A stretch of DNA of 64,000 bases from Sphingobium estronivorans. GTDB lineage: Bacteria > Pseudomonadota > Alphaproteobacteria > Sphingomonadales > Sphingomonadaceae. Of the stretch, positions 16,233-25,632 are shown piece after piece (positions within the stretch are counted from its first letter, which is position 1; every line of letters begins with the position of its first letter). Under the pieces are notes generated by a model, which saw nothing but the letters and a program-made list of their open reading frames with translations, had not been told where the DNA came from and searched no databases. The translations under genes were made by a program, and so were the position numbers. The stretch covers positions 1 through 64,000 of the forward strand of contig NZ_LFCT01000011.1 of assembly GCF_008692605.1 (NCBI RefSeq). The letters are read 5' to 3'.

Positions 16233-17102
16233 TTATTTCAGGTTGAAAACCTTGATGGCATTTTCGCGCAGGAATTTCGGCCAGACCTCATCCTTGAACG
16301 GCACCTTTTCCATGTCGCTGAAGATGCGGTCGAGGCTGAGACCCATGGGGAAATAGCCGGCGTAGATGATCTTGTCGGCGCCGCGCGTATTGGCGTAGTC
16401 GATGATCGCCTTGGGATAATGTTTGGGCGCGAAGGCGCTGGTCGAATAATAGAGGTTCGGCCATTTCAGCATCAGCTTGACAGCCAGCGCCTCCCACGGC
16501 TCCGCACCGTGCCGCATGACGACCTTGAGGTCCGGGAAGAACCAGCAGACCTCGTCCAGATGCTCGACCTTCTGCGTCTCCATCGGGATGCGCGGGCCGG
16601 GAATGCCGGCATTCAGCAGGATGGGAATCCCCAGCTCTTCCGCGCAGGCATAAAGGGGGAACATATATTTATGATTGATCGCCACCTGCGGCAGCGTGCC
16701 CGCCGGGAAGACGCTGATCGCGGACAGGCCGACCTCGGCATGGATGCGCTTGATCCGGCGCACTTCCTCCATGCCCTTGTTCGGATCGCAGGGCAGGTCG
16801 AAGAAGAAGCGGTCGCCGTACATTTCCTTGGCGCGGTAGGATGTCGCATTGTCGTTCCAGCCGACCAGCGCCTTGTCGATATTGTGCCGGTCCATCTGCT
16901 CGACGGTCCAGGCGACGAAATCGTCGGTCTTGCCGGTCTGCGGAATATCCTTGAACATATATTGCGCCGGCATGGCGAATTGCTGGAGCGTCTGCTGGTC
17001 CTTGATCAGCGGCCGGAAGGGGTCGAACCAGTCGGATCGATCCTCTGCCTCCGGAATACCCAGCATGCAGTCGATAATTCCGATATCCTTGGGCATTCCC
17101 AT
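16233..17102 (-). CDS. Amidohydrolase-2 family protein with degenerate metal site
   Basis: A 289-aa TIM-barrel protein of the amidohydrolase_2 (ACMSD/LigW-like) group by overall pattern: an initial IIDCM strand, AINHKYMFPLYACAEELGIPILLNAG, MRHGAEPWEAL, a YAGYFPMG strand and a C-terminal NAIKVFNL. Key metal ligands are missing: the usual D-x-H-x-H is D11-C-M13-L-G15, the mid-barrel His is Asn in LLNAG, and the GSD near the end is AGY. Only the His in MRHG remains obvious. It may be metal-free, use another reaction, or bind without catalysis. Sits 16 bp after the CoA ligase and before the Rieske oxygenase, so it belongs to the same operon. Confidence 0.8.
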   Translation of the reverse strand: MGMPKDIGIIDCMLGIPEAEDRSDWFDPFRPLIKDQQTLQQFAMPAQYMFKDIPQTGKTDDFVAWTVEQMDRHNIDKALVGWNDNATSYRAKEMYGDRFFFDLPCDPNKGMEEVRRIKRIHAEVGLSAISVFPAGTLPQVAINHKYMFPLYACAEELGIPILLNAGIPGPRIPMETQKVEHLDEVCWFFPDLKVVMRHGAEPWEALAVKLMLKWPNLYYSTSAFAPKHYPKAIIDYANTRGADKIIYAGYFPMGLSLDRIFSDMEKVPFKDEVWPKFLRENAIKVFNLK

Positions 17103-17118
17103 GGGAAACTCTCCTATT

Positions 17119-18768
17119 TTAGGATGCCGCCAGTTGCGGCCACAGCGCGCGGAGCGCGATCTTGTCGATCTTGTCGAGATGAGTGCGCGGCAGCGGATCG
17201 GGAATCACGACCACGCGCGCAGGCGCCTTGTAGCGGGCGAGCCGTTCGAGCACCCAGTCCGTCACCGCACGCTCATCGACGTCGCGGCCGACGACAATGG
17301 CGACCAGTTGCTCGCCCAGCCGTTCGTCGGGGATGCCGAAGGTCGCGCATTCGACGACCTGCGGCATTTCGCCGATCACCCGCTCGACCTCCGCGCAATA
17401 GATATTCTCGCCGCCGGAAATGACCATGTCCTTCATCCGGTCGACGATGAACAGATAGCCGTCCTCGTCCAGCCGCCCGACATCGCCGGTGCGCAGCCAG
17501 CCGTCTTCGGTAAAGGCCTTGGCATTCTCCTCCGGGCGGTTCCAATATTGGCTCATCACCATGGCGCCCCGGACCTGGATCTCGCCGCTCTCCCCGACGG
17601 GCGCGGCCTGGCCGTCGGATCCGGCGATGCGCAGATCGATCAGCGGCAGCACCCGGCCGGCGGCGGCAGGGTTGTTCAGGAAATCGGCCCCCACGGCCTG
17701 CGCGATGGCGCCCGCCGTCTCGGTCATGCCATAGCCCACGCCGATCATCGCGTGCGGGCAGAGCGCCCGCACCTCGTCCAGCAGGTTTAGCGGCAGCGCC
17801 TGCCCGCCCGAACCGATGTTGCGCAGCGACGACAGGTCCATTTCGCCCTGCTTGGCATGGCGGATCATATCCCACAACATGGTCGGGACGGACGTCAGCA
17901 TCGTGATCTTTTCATCCGCGATGATCCGCACCGCCTCCGCCGCATCCCAGCGGCGCATGATGACGACCTTCGCGCCCGACAGCAACGGCGCCAGAAAGGC
18001 CGAACCGAGCCCGGAAATATGGAACAGCGGATAGACCAGCAGCGTCGCCTGCGGCGGCACCTGCGCCATGATGCTTTCGACCGACACGCCGTAATTGCGC
18101 GCCATATTGTGCAGCACCATCATGCCCGTCAGCTGGGTGCCGAGCAGGCCCGTCATCAAGCTGCGATGCGAGAGTACCGCGCCCTTCACCCGCCCGGTGG
18201 TGCCGGAGGTGAAGAGGATCGCGCAGGGGTCGTCCGCGTCTGCGCCGCCGATTTCCGGCAATGCCCCCGCCGGCCCCAGATCTTCGGGCTGCAACGCGTC
18301 CAGCACCGGCACCGCGCAGCTGCTTTGCCGGATCAGCGCGGCGCGTTCCGCATCGGCCAGCACCAGCGCCGGATCCGCATCCTCGATCATCGCCGCCAGT
18401 TCCGCAGGCGCACCCCGGCTGTTGAGCAGCACCGCAACGCCGCCCATGCGGATCACCGCCATGAAGGCAACCATCCATTCGGCGCGGTTGCGCATGCAGA
18501 TCGCCACCCGATCGCCGCGCCCGATTCCCAGCCGCGATGCCAGTCGATCGCGCCAGTCGAACATCTGCGCATAGCTCAGCCGTCGTTCCCGGCCGGCATC
18601 GTCCTGTTCGACAAGGAAGGTTGCGTCGCCATGACGACGTGCGCTTTCGATCAGCAGCGCCAGATCGTCCGGCGCGCGCCGGAAATAGCGAATGCCGCCC
18701 CGCTCCCCGATTTCAAACGGGGTGCCGGGCGCCGTGACGTCCGCGAAGACGGGATCGCCCCTAGCCAT
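17119..18768 (-). CDS. Class I adenylate-forming acyl-CoA synthetase
   Basis: A 549-aa ANL-family ligase: P-loop TSGTTGRVKG, A5-type GYGMTETAG, hinge region GWLRTGDVG followed by DRMKDMVISGGENIY, and a C-terminal lysine in THLDKIDK which corresponds to the adenylation lysine. It should activate a carboxylic acid with ATP and CoA, feeding the acyl-CoA dehydrogenases and thioesterases nearby. The ATG at 18768 is used because it begins the conserved region (MARGDPVF) with AAGGCG upstream; the open frame to 18864 is not supported. It is the first gene of the long minus-strand series and diverges from the SDR at 19081 across a 312-bp promoter region. Confidence 0.93.
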   Translation of the reverse strand: MARGDPVFADVTAPGTPFEIGERGGIRYFRRAPDDLALLIESARRHGDATFLVEQDDAGRERRLSYAQMFDWRDRLASRLGIGRGDRVAICMRNRAEWMVAFMAVIRMGGVAVLLNSRGAPAELAAMIEDADPALVLADAERAALIRQSSCAVPVLDALQPEDLGPAGALPEIGGADADDPCAILFTSGTTGRVKGAVLSHRSLMTGLLGTQLTGMMVLHNMARNYGVSVESIMAQVPPQATLLVYPLFHISGLGSAFLAPLLSGAKVVIMRRWDAAEAVRIIADEKITMLTSVPTMLWDMIRHAKQGEMDLSSLRNIGSGGQALPLNLLDEVRALCPHAMIGVGYGMTETAGAIAQAVGADFLNNPAAAGRVLPLIDLRIAGSDGQAAPVGESGEIQVRGAMVMSQYWNRPEENAKAFTEDGWLRTGDVGRLDEDGYLFIVDRMKDMVISGGENIYCAEVERVIGEMPQVVECATFGIPDERLGEQLVAIVVGRDVDERAVTDWVLERLARYKAPARVVVIPDPLPRTHLDKIDKIALRALWPQLAAS

Positions 18769-19080
18769 GATGGGGCGCCTTATCAAGATTTGCCATTCAT
18801 CCTCACCCGATTCGCCGCATGGGCGGTGTCGCAGCAAGCATATTCTTCGCCGTGCGTATTTCAATGCAATTTATTTTACGCAATTCATTTTCGCCAAAAA
18901 TGGCGGAAATGCGACATTTTCTATTCCCCCCTTCCCGATATGCGCGGGGAAATCCCTCTTCAATTTTACAGGATTCGGATTTTGGTGGTTTACATTTTCC
19001 GCATATATAGGACAATCTGCGCATAACAGGCTTCGTCCGGGCCCTGCCGGTCGAGCGGCTTTTTGCGACAGGAGAGGACT
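18769..19080. other. Divergent intergenic region, A/T-rich
   Basis: A 312-bp gap between the divergent CoA ligase and SDR. It holds no gene. The part from about 18840 to 19020 is distinctly A/T-rich for this genome and should contain the two promoters; it includes the palindrome described separately at 18886-18911 and a CATTTTCCGCATA stretch near 18994, which resembles the half-site found at 10.4 and 19.9 kb. Confidence 0.55.
18886..18911. promoter_or_regulatory. 26-bp near-perfect palindrome, likely operator
   Basis: CATTTTCGCCA (18886-18896), AAAA, TGGCGGAAATG (18901-18911): the arms match at 10 of 11 positions. It lies in the divergent promoter region of the CoA ligase and SDR genes, so a dimeric regulator may bind it. 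The regulator is unknown. Confidence 0.5.
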
Positions 19081-19854
19081 ATGTTTCCGAATTTCGAGGG
19101 TCAGGTCGCCATCATCACCGGCGGCAGCGACGGAATCGGCCTTGCCACGGCCAAGCTGCTCGCTGCGGGCGGCGCCCAGGTCGTGATCTGCGGCCGGCGG
19201 CTTGAGATGCTGGAACAGGCCGAAGCGCAGATCAAGGCGGAAGGCGGCAAGGTCGAAACGGTCCAGCTCGACGTCGCCGACGATGCCGCGCTGACCGCGA
19301 TGGTCGAGCGGGTGGCGGCGGATTACGGCCGGCTGGACATGCTGGTGAACAACGCCATGTCGACCCATTATGCCCCGATCAGCCGCCTGACGCTGGCGCA
19401 TTGGCGCAAGGATTTCACCGTCAATGCCGACGCCGTGTTCGTCAGCACCAAGGCGGCGATGGCCGTCATGGCCCGCGCCGGCAAGGGGTCGATCGTCAAT
19501 ATCGCGTCGACCTGCGGCATTCGCGCGGCGCCCAACATGTCCAGCTATTCCGCGTCCAAGGCGGCGCTGATCCACTTTACCGCTGTCGCCGCGATGGAGG
19601 GCGCCCGGTCCGGCATCCGCGTCAACGCCATCATTCCGGGTCAGGTGCAGACGGCGGGCACCGCCGATTTCGCCGCCCGCGTGCCCGATGTCGCCGCACG
19701 CACCACCGATGCGATCCCGATGGGGCGCGGCGGCGCGCCGGAGGAACTGGCCCAGGCCATCGCATTCATGCTGTCCGATTCGGCGAGCTACATCACCGGC
19801 ACGGCGCTCCCCGTCGATGGCGGGAAGGCCGCGCAGCTCTACATGCCCGGCTAA
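19081..19854 (+). CDS. SDR family oxidoreductase
   Basis: A 257-aa SDR with GGSDGIG cofactor loop, CGRR after beta-2 (suggesting NADP(H)), NNAMS in place of NNAG, Ser in NIASTCG and YSASK. The C-terminus PVDGGKAAQLYMPG is typical. The ATG at 19081 follows AGGAGAGG closely. It is divergent from the CoA ligase operon and followed after 162 bp by a TonB-dependent receptor; the large hairpin at 19895-19940 lies between them, so they may be separate units. Confidence 0.92.
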   Translation: MFPNFEGQVAIITGGSDGIGLATAKLLAAGGAQVVICGRRLEMLEQAEAQIKAEGGKVETVQLDVADDAALTAMVERVAADYGRLDMLVNNAMSTHYAPISRLTLAHWRKDFTVNADAVFVSTKAAMAVMARAGKGSIVNIASTCGIRAAPNMSSYSASKAALIHFTAVAAMEGARSGIRVNAIIPGQVQTAGTADFAARVPDVAARTTDAIPMGRGGAPEELAQAIAFMLSDSASYITGTALPVDGGKAAQLYMPG

Positions 19855-19894
19855 ACGGTCGCGCACACTATATCGGATTTTTCTGTTGCTAAAA

Positions 19895-19940
19895 TACCGC
19901 AAATGAGCGTCATCTCGCTGATGACAGCTCATTTGCGTAA
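19895..19940. promoter_or_regulatory. Long dyad upstream of TonB-dependent receptor
   Basis: CGCAAATGAGC (19898-19908) is the exact reverse complement of GCTCATTTGCG (19927-19937); inside it GTCATC (19909-19914) pairs with GATGAC (19920-19925), with one unpaired A. The outer ends TACCGCAAATG and CATTTGCGTAA repeat the half-site seen at 10.4 kb. No U-tract follows, so an operator is likelier than a terminator. It lies about 75-120 bp upstream of the receptor start. Confidence 0.55.
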
Positions 19941-20016
19941 TCGTCGTTGACTTAACATCCGCAGAGAGGCATTCAGCGCCTCACTAAGCAGATTTTTTGG
20001 GAGTTGGAGGGTGTCC

Positions 20017-22545
20017 GTGACACGCATCGCATTATTCAGCCTCATGCTGGGCGCCAGCAGCATCGCACATGTCAGCGCCGCACTGGCGCAGGAGGCCGAC
20101 AATGCGGCCTCTGGCCAGCTAGGCGAAATCGTCGTCACCGCGCAGAAGCGCGAGCAGAAGCTGCAGGACGTCCCCATTGCCATCAGCGCCATCGGCGCTG
20201 AAAAGATCGAGCAGCTGGGCGTCAAGGATTCGCGCGATCTGAGCGGCCTGGCCCCCAACGTCACCATCGTCCAGGGCACGACCAGCAACAGCGCCGCGGT
20301 CTTCTCCATGCGCGGTATTTCCAACGGCGGCAGCGAAAGCTTCGGCGTGGATTCGGCCAACGGCCTCTATGTCGACGGCATCTACATCGCCCGCGCCGGT
20401 GCCATGGGCCTGGACGTGATGGACGTGGAGCGGGTCGAGGTGCTGCGCGGGCCGCAGGGCACGCTGTTCGGCCGCAACACCACCGGCGGCGCAATCGCCT
20501 TCATCTCGCGCGATCCGTCCTCGACCTTCCGTCTGAAGGGCGAGGCGGGCTATGGCAATTTCAACGCCTGGAACGGCAAGATCATGCTCGATCCGGGTGA
20601 GATCGCCGGCATTTCCACCAGCCTGTCCTACAGCCACAGCCAGCGCGACGGCGTGGTCGACAATCTCATGCAGTCCAAGGACAGCCGTGATCCGGGCGCG
20701 CGCAATTCGGACTCGGTCCGCTTCGCCGCCAAGGCCAAGCTGGGCGGCACCGGTTCCATCCGCTACATCTTCGACTGGAGCAAGGTGCGCGGCACGCCCA
20801 TGCCGTTCATCCTGACCAACGTCGCTGACGGCACCCCGCGCCCGCCGATGTCGGTCAACGGCCAGGACATCATGGTGACGCAGCAGGCGCCCGTGCAGCA
20901 ATATCTGGCAGGCGTGACCTTCGCCGATGCGCGCTGCGCCGCGCTCGCCACGCCGGAACGCGTCTATCGCAAGACGGTGTGCAACGACATATTGAGCAGC
21001 GCCACCGACAAGAGCTGGGGCCACAACCTCCAGATCCAGAATGATTTCGGCGCCTTCAAGGTGAAGTCCACCACCGGCCTGCGTTACTGGCACAGCGATT
21101 CCGTGACCGATCTGGACGGCATCGGCGCGTTCACCGGCCCGGCCTTCACCAGCGCCTCGCTGCTGAACGGCATGCCCGCCACGGTGCTGCAAAATATCTA
21201 TCCGGCCGGGACCGCAGCGGCGCTCGCCGCGGCAAATGTGCCGACCACCTCGCAGAATCTGTACGATGTCAGCAACAGCCGCCGGCACAAGCAGTTCAGC
21301 CAGGAAGTCGAAATCTCCGGCGACACCAGCACGCTGGACTGGGTCGTGGGCGGCTTCTACTTCTGGGAAAAGGGTTCGGAAAACGGCCGTCAGAACAGCG
21401 GCTTCGTGCTCGACACCAACAACATCCTCCTCGCGAACTTCGGTGGGCTCGGTCCGCAGCTGGCCGCCGGCAACCCGGCGCGCTACCGCCTGGTGCAGAC
21501 GCTCGCCCGGCTCAACTACACCGCCACGGCGGAAAGCACCGCGGCCTATGGCCAGGCGACCTTCTATCCGGGCGGCCGCAACAGCGGCATCCGCCTGACC
21601 GCCGGCGGCCGCTACACCTGGGACAGCAAGACGATGTTCCGCCTGCAAAATGGCGCGGTCGCCCCGGCCGTGCCGGAAACCGGCACGGCGAAGTTCCACA
21701 AGTTCACCTGGAACCTGATGGCGGGCTACGACATCACGCGCGACATCAACTTCTATGCGCGTGCGGCGACCGGCTATCGTTCGGGCGGCTTCAACTCGCA
21801 GGATGCCGCGATCACCGGCACCAACCAGCTCCCCTATTTCAAGCCCGAAAATGTGACCTCCTATGAAGTGGGCCTGAAGACCGAGCTGTTCGACCGCCAT
21901 CTGCGCCTGAACATCGCCGGCTACCACAATATCTACAAGGATCTGGCGGTGAACGTGCCCGTCACCAATGCGCCGGTGGGCACCTTCTCCACCCGCATCG
22001 GCAATGCCGGCAAGGTCATCTACAACGGCGTCGAAGCGGAAGCGCAGGCGATCCTGACCGAGAATTTCTCGGTCGACGGCAGCATCGGCTATGTCGACAT
22101 CAACTATAAGGAGTTCCTGGCCGGTCAATCGACCACCTCGGGCGCCGCGCCGGTCAACATCGCGTCGATCGTGACGCCCGGCTATACCTCCCCGCTGACC
22201 GCCAATGCCGCGATCAATGCGCAGTTCCCGCTCAACTGGGGTTCGGCCAAGATCGTCGGGCGGCTGGGCTATACCCATGAAGACGGCAAGTACAGCTTCA
22301 CCACCAGCAGCACCTCGCCGTTCAATGAGGAGCTGAAGGGTGACAACCGCGACATTCTCGACCTTCAGGTCGGGATCGACGGCATCCCGCTGGGCACCGG
22401 TACCGGCGGCGTGAAGCTCTGGGCGAAGAACCTGACCAACGCCAAGGATTTCGTCCGCGGCGTGGACTTCGGCCAGCTGGGCTTTGCGGGCGGCTATTAT
22501 GCCGAACCGCGCACCTACGGCGTGACCTTCAACGCGCAATTCTGA
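20017..22545 (+). CDS. TonB-dependent outer-membrane receptor
   Basis: An 842-aa receptor. A signal peptide with an Ala-rich end (SAALAQ) is followed by a TonB-box-like EIVVTAQKR, a plug domain with VERVEVLRGPQGTLFGRNTTGG, and a 22-strand barrel ending in YGVTFNAQF with terminal Phe. It would import a substrate across the outer membrane with TonB energy; the many sphingomonad paralogues of this type take up organic compounds rather than iron, but the ligand is unknown. Start choice: GTG at 20017 lies 6 nt after GGAGG, better placed than the in-frame GTG at 20011, which abuts it. A strong terminator follows at 22571. Confidence 0.95.
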   Translation: MTRIALFSLMLGASSIAHVSAALAQEADNAASGQLGEIVVTAQKREQKLQDVPIAISAIGAEKIEQLGVKDSRDLSGLAPNVTIVQGTTSNSAAVFSMRGISNGGSESFGVDSANGLYVDGIYIARAGAMGLDVMDVERVEVLRGPQGTLFGRNTTGGAIAFISRDPSSTFRLKGEAGYGNFNAWNGKIMLDPGEIAGISTSLSYSHSQRDGVVDNLMQSKDSRDPGARNSDSVRFAAKAKLGGTGSIRYIFDWSKVRGTPMPFILTNVADGTPRPPMSVNGQDIMVTQQAPVQQYLAGVTFADARCAALATPERVYRKTVCNDILSSATDKSWGHNLQIQNDFGAFKVKSTTGLRYWHSDSVTDLDGIGAFTGPAFTSASLLNGMPATVLQNIYPAGTAAALAAANVPTTSQNLYDVSNSRRHKQFSQEVEISGDTSTLDWVVGGFYFWEKGSENGRQNSGFVLDTNNILLANFGGLGPQLAAGNPARYRLVQTLARLNYTATAESTAAYGQATFYPGGRNSGIRLTAGGRYTWDSKTMFRLQNGAVAPAVPETGTAKFHKFTWNLMAGYDITRDINFYARAATGYRSGGFNSQDAAITGTNQLPYFKPENVTSYEVGLKTELFDRHLRLNIAGYHNIYKDLAVNVPVTNAPVGTFSTRIGNAGKVIYNGVEAEAQAILTENFSVDGSIGYVDINYKEFLAGQSTTSGAAPVNIASIVTPGYTSPLTANAAINAQFPLNWGSAKIVGRLGYTHEDGKYSFTTSSTSPFNEELKGDNRDILDLQVGIDGIPLGTGTGGVKLWAKNLTNAKDFVRGVDFGQLGFAGGYYAEPRTYGVTFNAQF

Positions 22546-22570
22546 CGTCCACAGAAATTTGCAGCGTCGG

Positions 22571-22602
22571 GAACCCCGTCTCGCTCAGGCGAGGCGGGGT
22601 TC
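22571..22602 (+). terminator. Rho-independent terminator after the TonB receptor
   Basis: GAACCCCGTCTCGC (22571-22584) pairs with GCGAGGCGGGGTTC (22589-22602), one G-U wobble, 4-nt loop, followed by TTCTTTT. It ends the receptor transcript. Confidence 0.8.
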
Positions 22603-22705
22603 TTCTTTTGTCGGCGGACACCGGCGGCATCTTGCCCCGCCGCCTTCGCTGGCCCATAGGGAATCGATCCGCCCGCATCCTGCCCAGGGAAAGTTGAAAA
22701 CGCGC

Positions 22706-22909
22706 ATGACGGACGGCATCCGCGCCATTCTCGATCGCTTGCGCACCCCGGCCGACAATGTCGTGGCGCGGGCGCGCCGCATGGTGGAGGCTCGTGTGCC
22801 GGAGGAACAACGCGGTCCCGGATGGGACCGGCACTGGCGGGAACTGGAAGCCTATCTGGAACGGCCCGGCCAATGGTCCGGCGGGGACAAGGAAGACAAT
22901 GACGGCTGA
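22706..22909 (+). CDS. Small hypothetical protein
   Basis: A possible 67-aa protein, charged and helical (MTDGIRAILDRLRTP at the start, ending in an acidic GGDKEDNDG tail). I do not recognise a family. It overlaps the next small ORF by 11 bp, which together with the shared direction suggests a two-gene unit. No strong ribosome site is visible before the ATG at 22706 (AAAGTTGAAAACGCGC), so the start is uncertain. Confidence 0.45.
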   Translation: MTDGIRAILDRLRTPADNVVARARRMVEARVPEEQRGPGWDRHWRELEAYLERPGQWSGGDKEDNDG

Positions 22910-23126
22910 CAAGCTCATCGACCTGATCGTGGCGCGGCTGGTGCGCGACCACGGCCGCAGCAAGCATCACTGGCGCCGGGTGGTGGGGCCGATCCGCCTC
23001 TATGCCCGCGAAACCCATCCGCACTGCAACTGGGCCGCCACGCCGAGCGGCAGCTTTCAGGAAAATGCAGTGATCGAAACGCTGCTGGACGATTGGCGGA
23101 TGCGCTATCCGCTTTTGAACGGGTAA
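22899..23126 (+). CDS. Small hypothetical protein
   Basis: A 75-aa basic protein starting at ATG 22899 with GGAAG just upstream. Residues such as HGRSKHHWRRVVGPIRLY and the pattern of His, Trp and Cys (THPHCNW) are unusual, and the C-terminal helix VIETLLDDWRMRYPLL looks folded. I do not recognise the family. The start overlaps the end of the preceding small ORF. It lies between the TonB receptor terminator and the formaldehyde genes; a link to either is not shown. Confidence 0.55.
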   Translation: MTADKLIDLIVARLVRDHGRSKHHWRRVVGPIRLYARETHPHCNWAATPSGSFQENAVIETLLDDWRMRYPLLNG

Positions 23127-23170
23127 GATGCCGGGTCGCCGCCATTATCCCAAGACAGCGATAATATATT

Positions 23171-23184
23171 GCGGAATTATCCGC
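23171..23184. promoter_or_regulatory. Short dyad upstream of frmA
   Basis: GCGGA (23171-23175), ATTA, TCCGC (23180-23184), overlapping a second dyad GATAAT/ATTATC. It is 66-79 bp upstream of the frmA start and may be part of its promoter or operator. Short, so weak evidence. Confidence 0.3.
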
Positions 23185-23249
23185 TTACCGCATCCCCGGG
23201 ATATTGTTAGGAAGCCCTCCATCCCCCTCTCCAAAGCAGGAGCCACCCC

Positions 23250-24362
<1,113 letters not shown>

Positions 24363-24400
24363 GGCCCCTTTTGGTCATACCCGCAGGAGAAGGAATTTCC

Positions 24401-24781
24401 ATGTTCAGTCATATCATGGTCGGCGCGAACGATGTCGCCGCCTCCAAGGCATTTTACGACGCGCTGTTCGCGTCGGTCGGCGGCAAGCCGGCAATCACCG
24501 ACGACATGGGCCGCCTGATCTACATGCATGACGGCGCGCTGTTCATGGTGACGAAGCCGATCGACGGCGAACCCGCCTGCCACGCCAATGGCGGCACCAT
24601 CGGTTTCGCCATGGCATCGCCCGAACAGACCGACGCCTGGCATGCGGCGGGTATCGCCGCGGGCGGCACGGCCTGCGAAGACGCGCCGGGCGTCCGCGAG
24701 GCCAGCTTCGGCAAGCTCTACCTCGCCTATCTGCGCGATCCGGCAGGCAACAAGCTGTGCGGCCTGCACCGGATGGCATGA
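24401..24781 (+). CDS. VOC family (glyoxalase-like) protein
   Basis: A 126-aa vicinal-oxygen-chelate protein with paired beta-alpha-beta-beta-beta units: MFSHIMVGANDVAASKAFYDALF at the start and YLRDPAGNKLCGLH at the end. Metal ligands of this fold may be His at the start of the first strand and Glu or other residues later; not all are visible. It sits between frmA and fghA, has AGGAGAAGGA before its ATG, and overlaps the fghA start. Its place suggests a role in glutathione-adduct or aldehyde handling, but the reaction is unknown. Confidence 0.88.
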   Translation: MFSHIMVGANDVAASKAFYDALFASVGGKPAITDDMGRLIYMHDGALFMVTKPIDGEPACHANGGTIGFAMASPEQTDAWHAAGIAAGGTACEDAPGVREASFGKLYLAYLRDPAGNKLCGLHRMA

Positions 24782-25632
24782 TGGAGACGGTTTCGACCAA
24801 CAGGGCGTTCGGCGGCACGCAGGGCGTCTACAAACATGCGTCGACCGAGACGGGGACGGAGATGACCTTCTCCGTCTTCGTGCCCGATCATGCGGCGGGC
24901 GCCACGCTGCCGGTGGTCTGGTATCTGTCCGGCCTCACCTGCACCCATGCCAATGTCACGGAAAAGGGCGAGTATCGCCGCCTTTGCGCGGAACTGGGGC
25001 TGATCTTCGTCGCGCCCGACACCTCGCCGCGGGGCCCGGATCTGAAGGGCAACATCGTGGCGGACGATCCCGACGCCGCCTATGATTTCGGGCTGGGCGC
25101 GGGTTTCTACGTCGACGCGGCGCAGCAGCCCTTCGCCCCCCATTATCGCATGTGGTCCTATGTGACGGAGGAACTGCCCGCGCTGGTCGCGGCCCATTTT
25201 CCCGCCGACATGGATCGCCAGTCGATCATGGGCCACAGCATGGGCGGCCATGGCGCGCTGACCATCGGCCTGACCCATGCCGGCCGGTTCAGGGCGGTGT
25301 CGGCCTTCGCGCCGATCGTCGCGCCGGGGCAAGTCCCCTGGGGCCGGAAGGCGCTGACCGGCTATCTGGGCGAAGACCGGGCAGCGTGGCGCCAACACGA
25401 CGCCGTCGCACTGATCGAGGATGGCGCGCGCGTCCCCGATCTGCTGGTGGATCAGGGCGGGGCCGACCCGTTTCTGGAGCAACAGCTCCGCCCGGAATTG
25501 CTGGACGCCGCCTGCACGGCCGCGGGCCAGAAACTGACGCTGCGAATCCAGCCGGGCTACGATCACAGCTATTATTTCATCTCCACCTTCATGGACGATC
25601 ATCTGCGCTGGCATGCCGAACGGCTGGGGTGA
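24778..25632 (+). CDS. fghA: S-formylglutathione hydrolase
   Basis: A 284-aa alpha/beta-hydrolase of the esterase D family, releasing formate and glutathione from S-formylglutathione. The nucleophile elbow is GHSMGGHGAL, the acid is Asp in DQGGADPF and the His is in GYDHSYYF; FSVFVP, WYLSGLTCTHANV and APDTSPRG are signatures of this enzyme. The ATG at 24778 overlaps the stop of the VOC gene; a second ATG follows at 24781. With frmA it completes glutathione-dependent formaldehyde oxidation, which may be needed to deal with demethylation products of catabolism. Confidence 0.96.
   Translation: MMETVSTNRAFGGTQGVYKHASTETGTEMTFSVFVPDHAAGATLPVVWYLSGLTCTHANVTEKGEYRRLCAELGLIFVAPDTSPRGPDLKGNIVADDPDAAYDFGLGAGFYVDAAQQPFAPHYRMWSYVTEELPALVAAHFPADMDRQSIMGHSMGGHGALTIGLTHAGRFRAVSAFAPIVAPGQVPWGRKALTGYLGEDRAAWRQHDAVALIEDGARVPDLLVDQGGADPFLEQQLRPELLDAACTAAGQKLTLRIQPGYDHSYYFISTFMDDHLRWHAERLG

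Noticed and set aside
12712..16356. A very long open frame on the plus strand (about 1200 codons) opposite the SDR, amidase and Rieske genes
   Set aside because: Its translation is Arg/His/Pro-rich with no domain and mirrors the codon pattern of the real minus-strand genes; it is a by-product of GC-rich third positions.
20119..22539. An 806-codon open frame opposite the TonB receptor at 20 kb
   Set aside because: Shadow of a receptor with strong GC skew at third positions; no start signal or domain.
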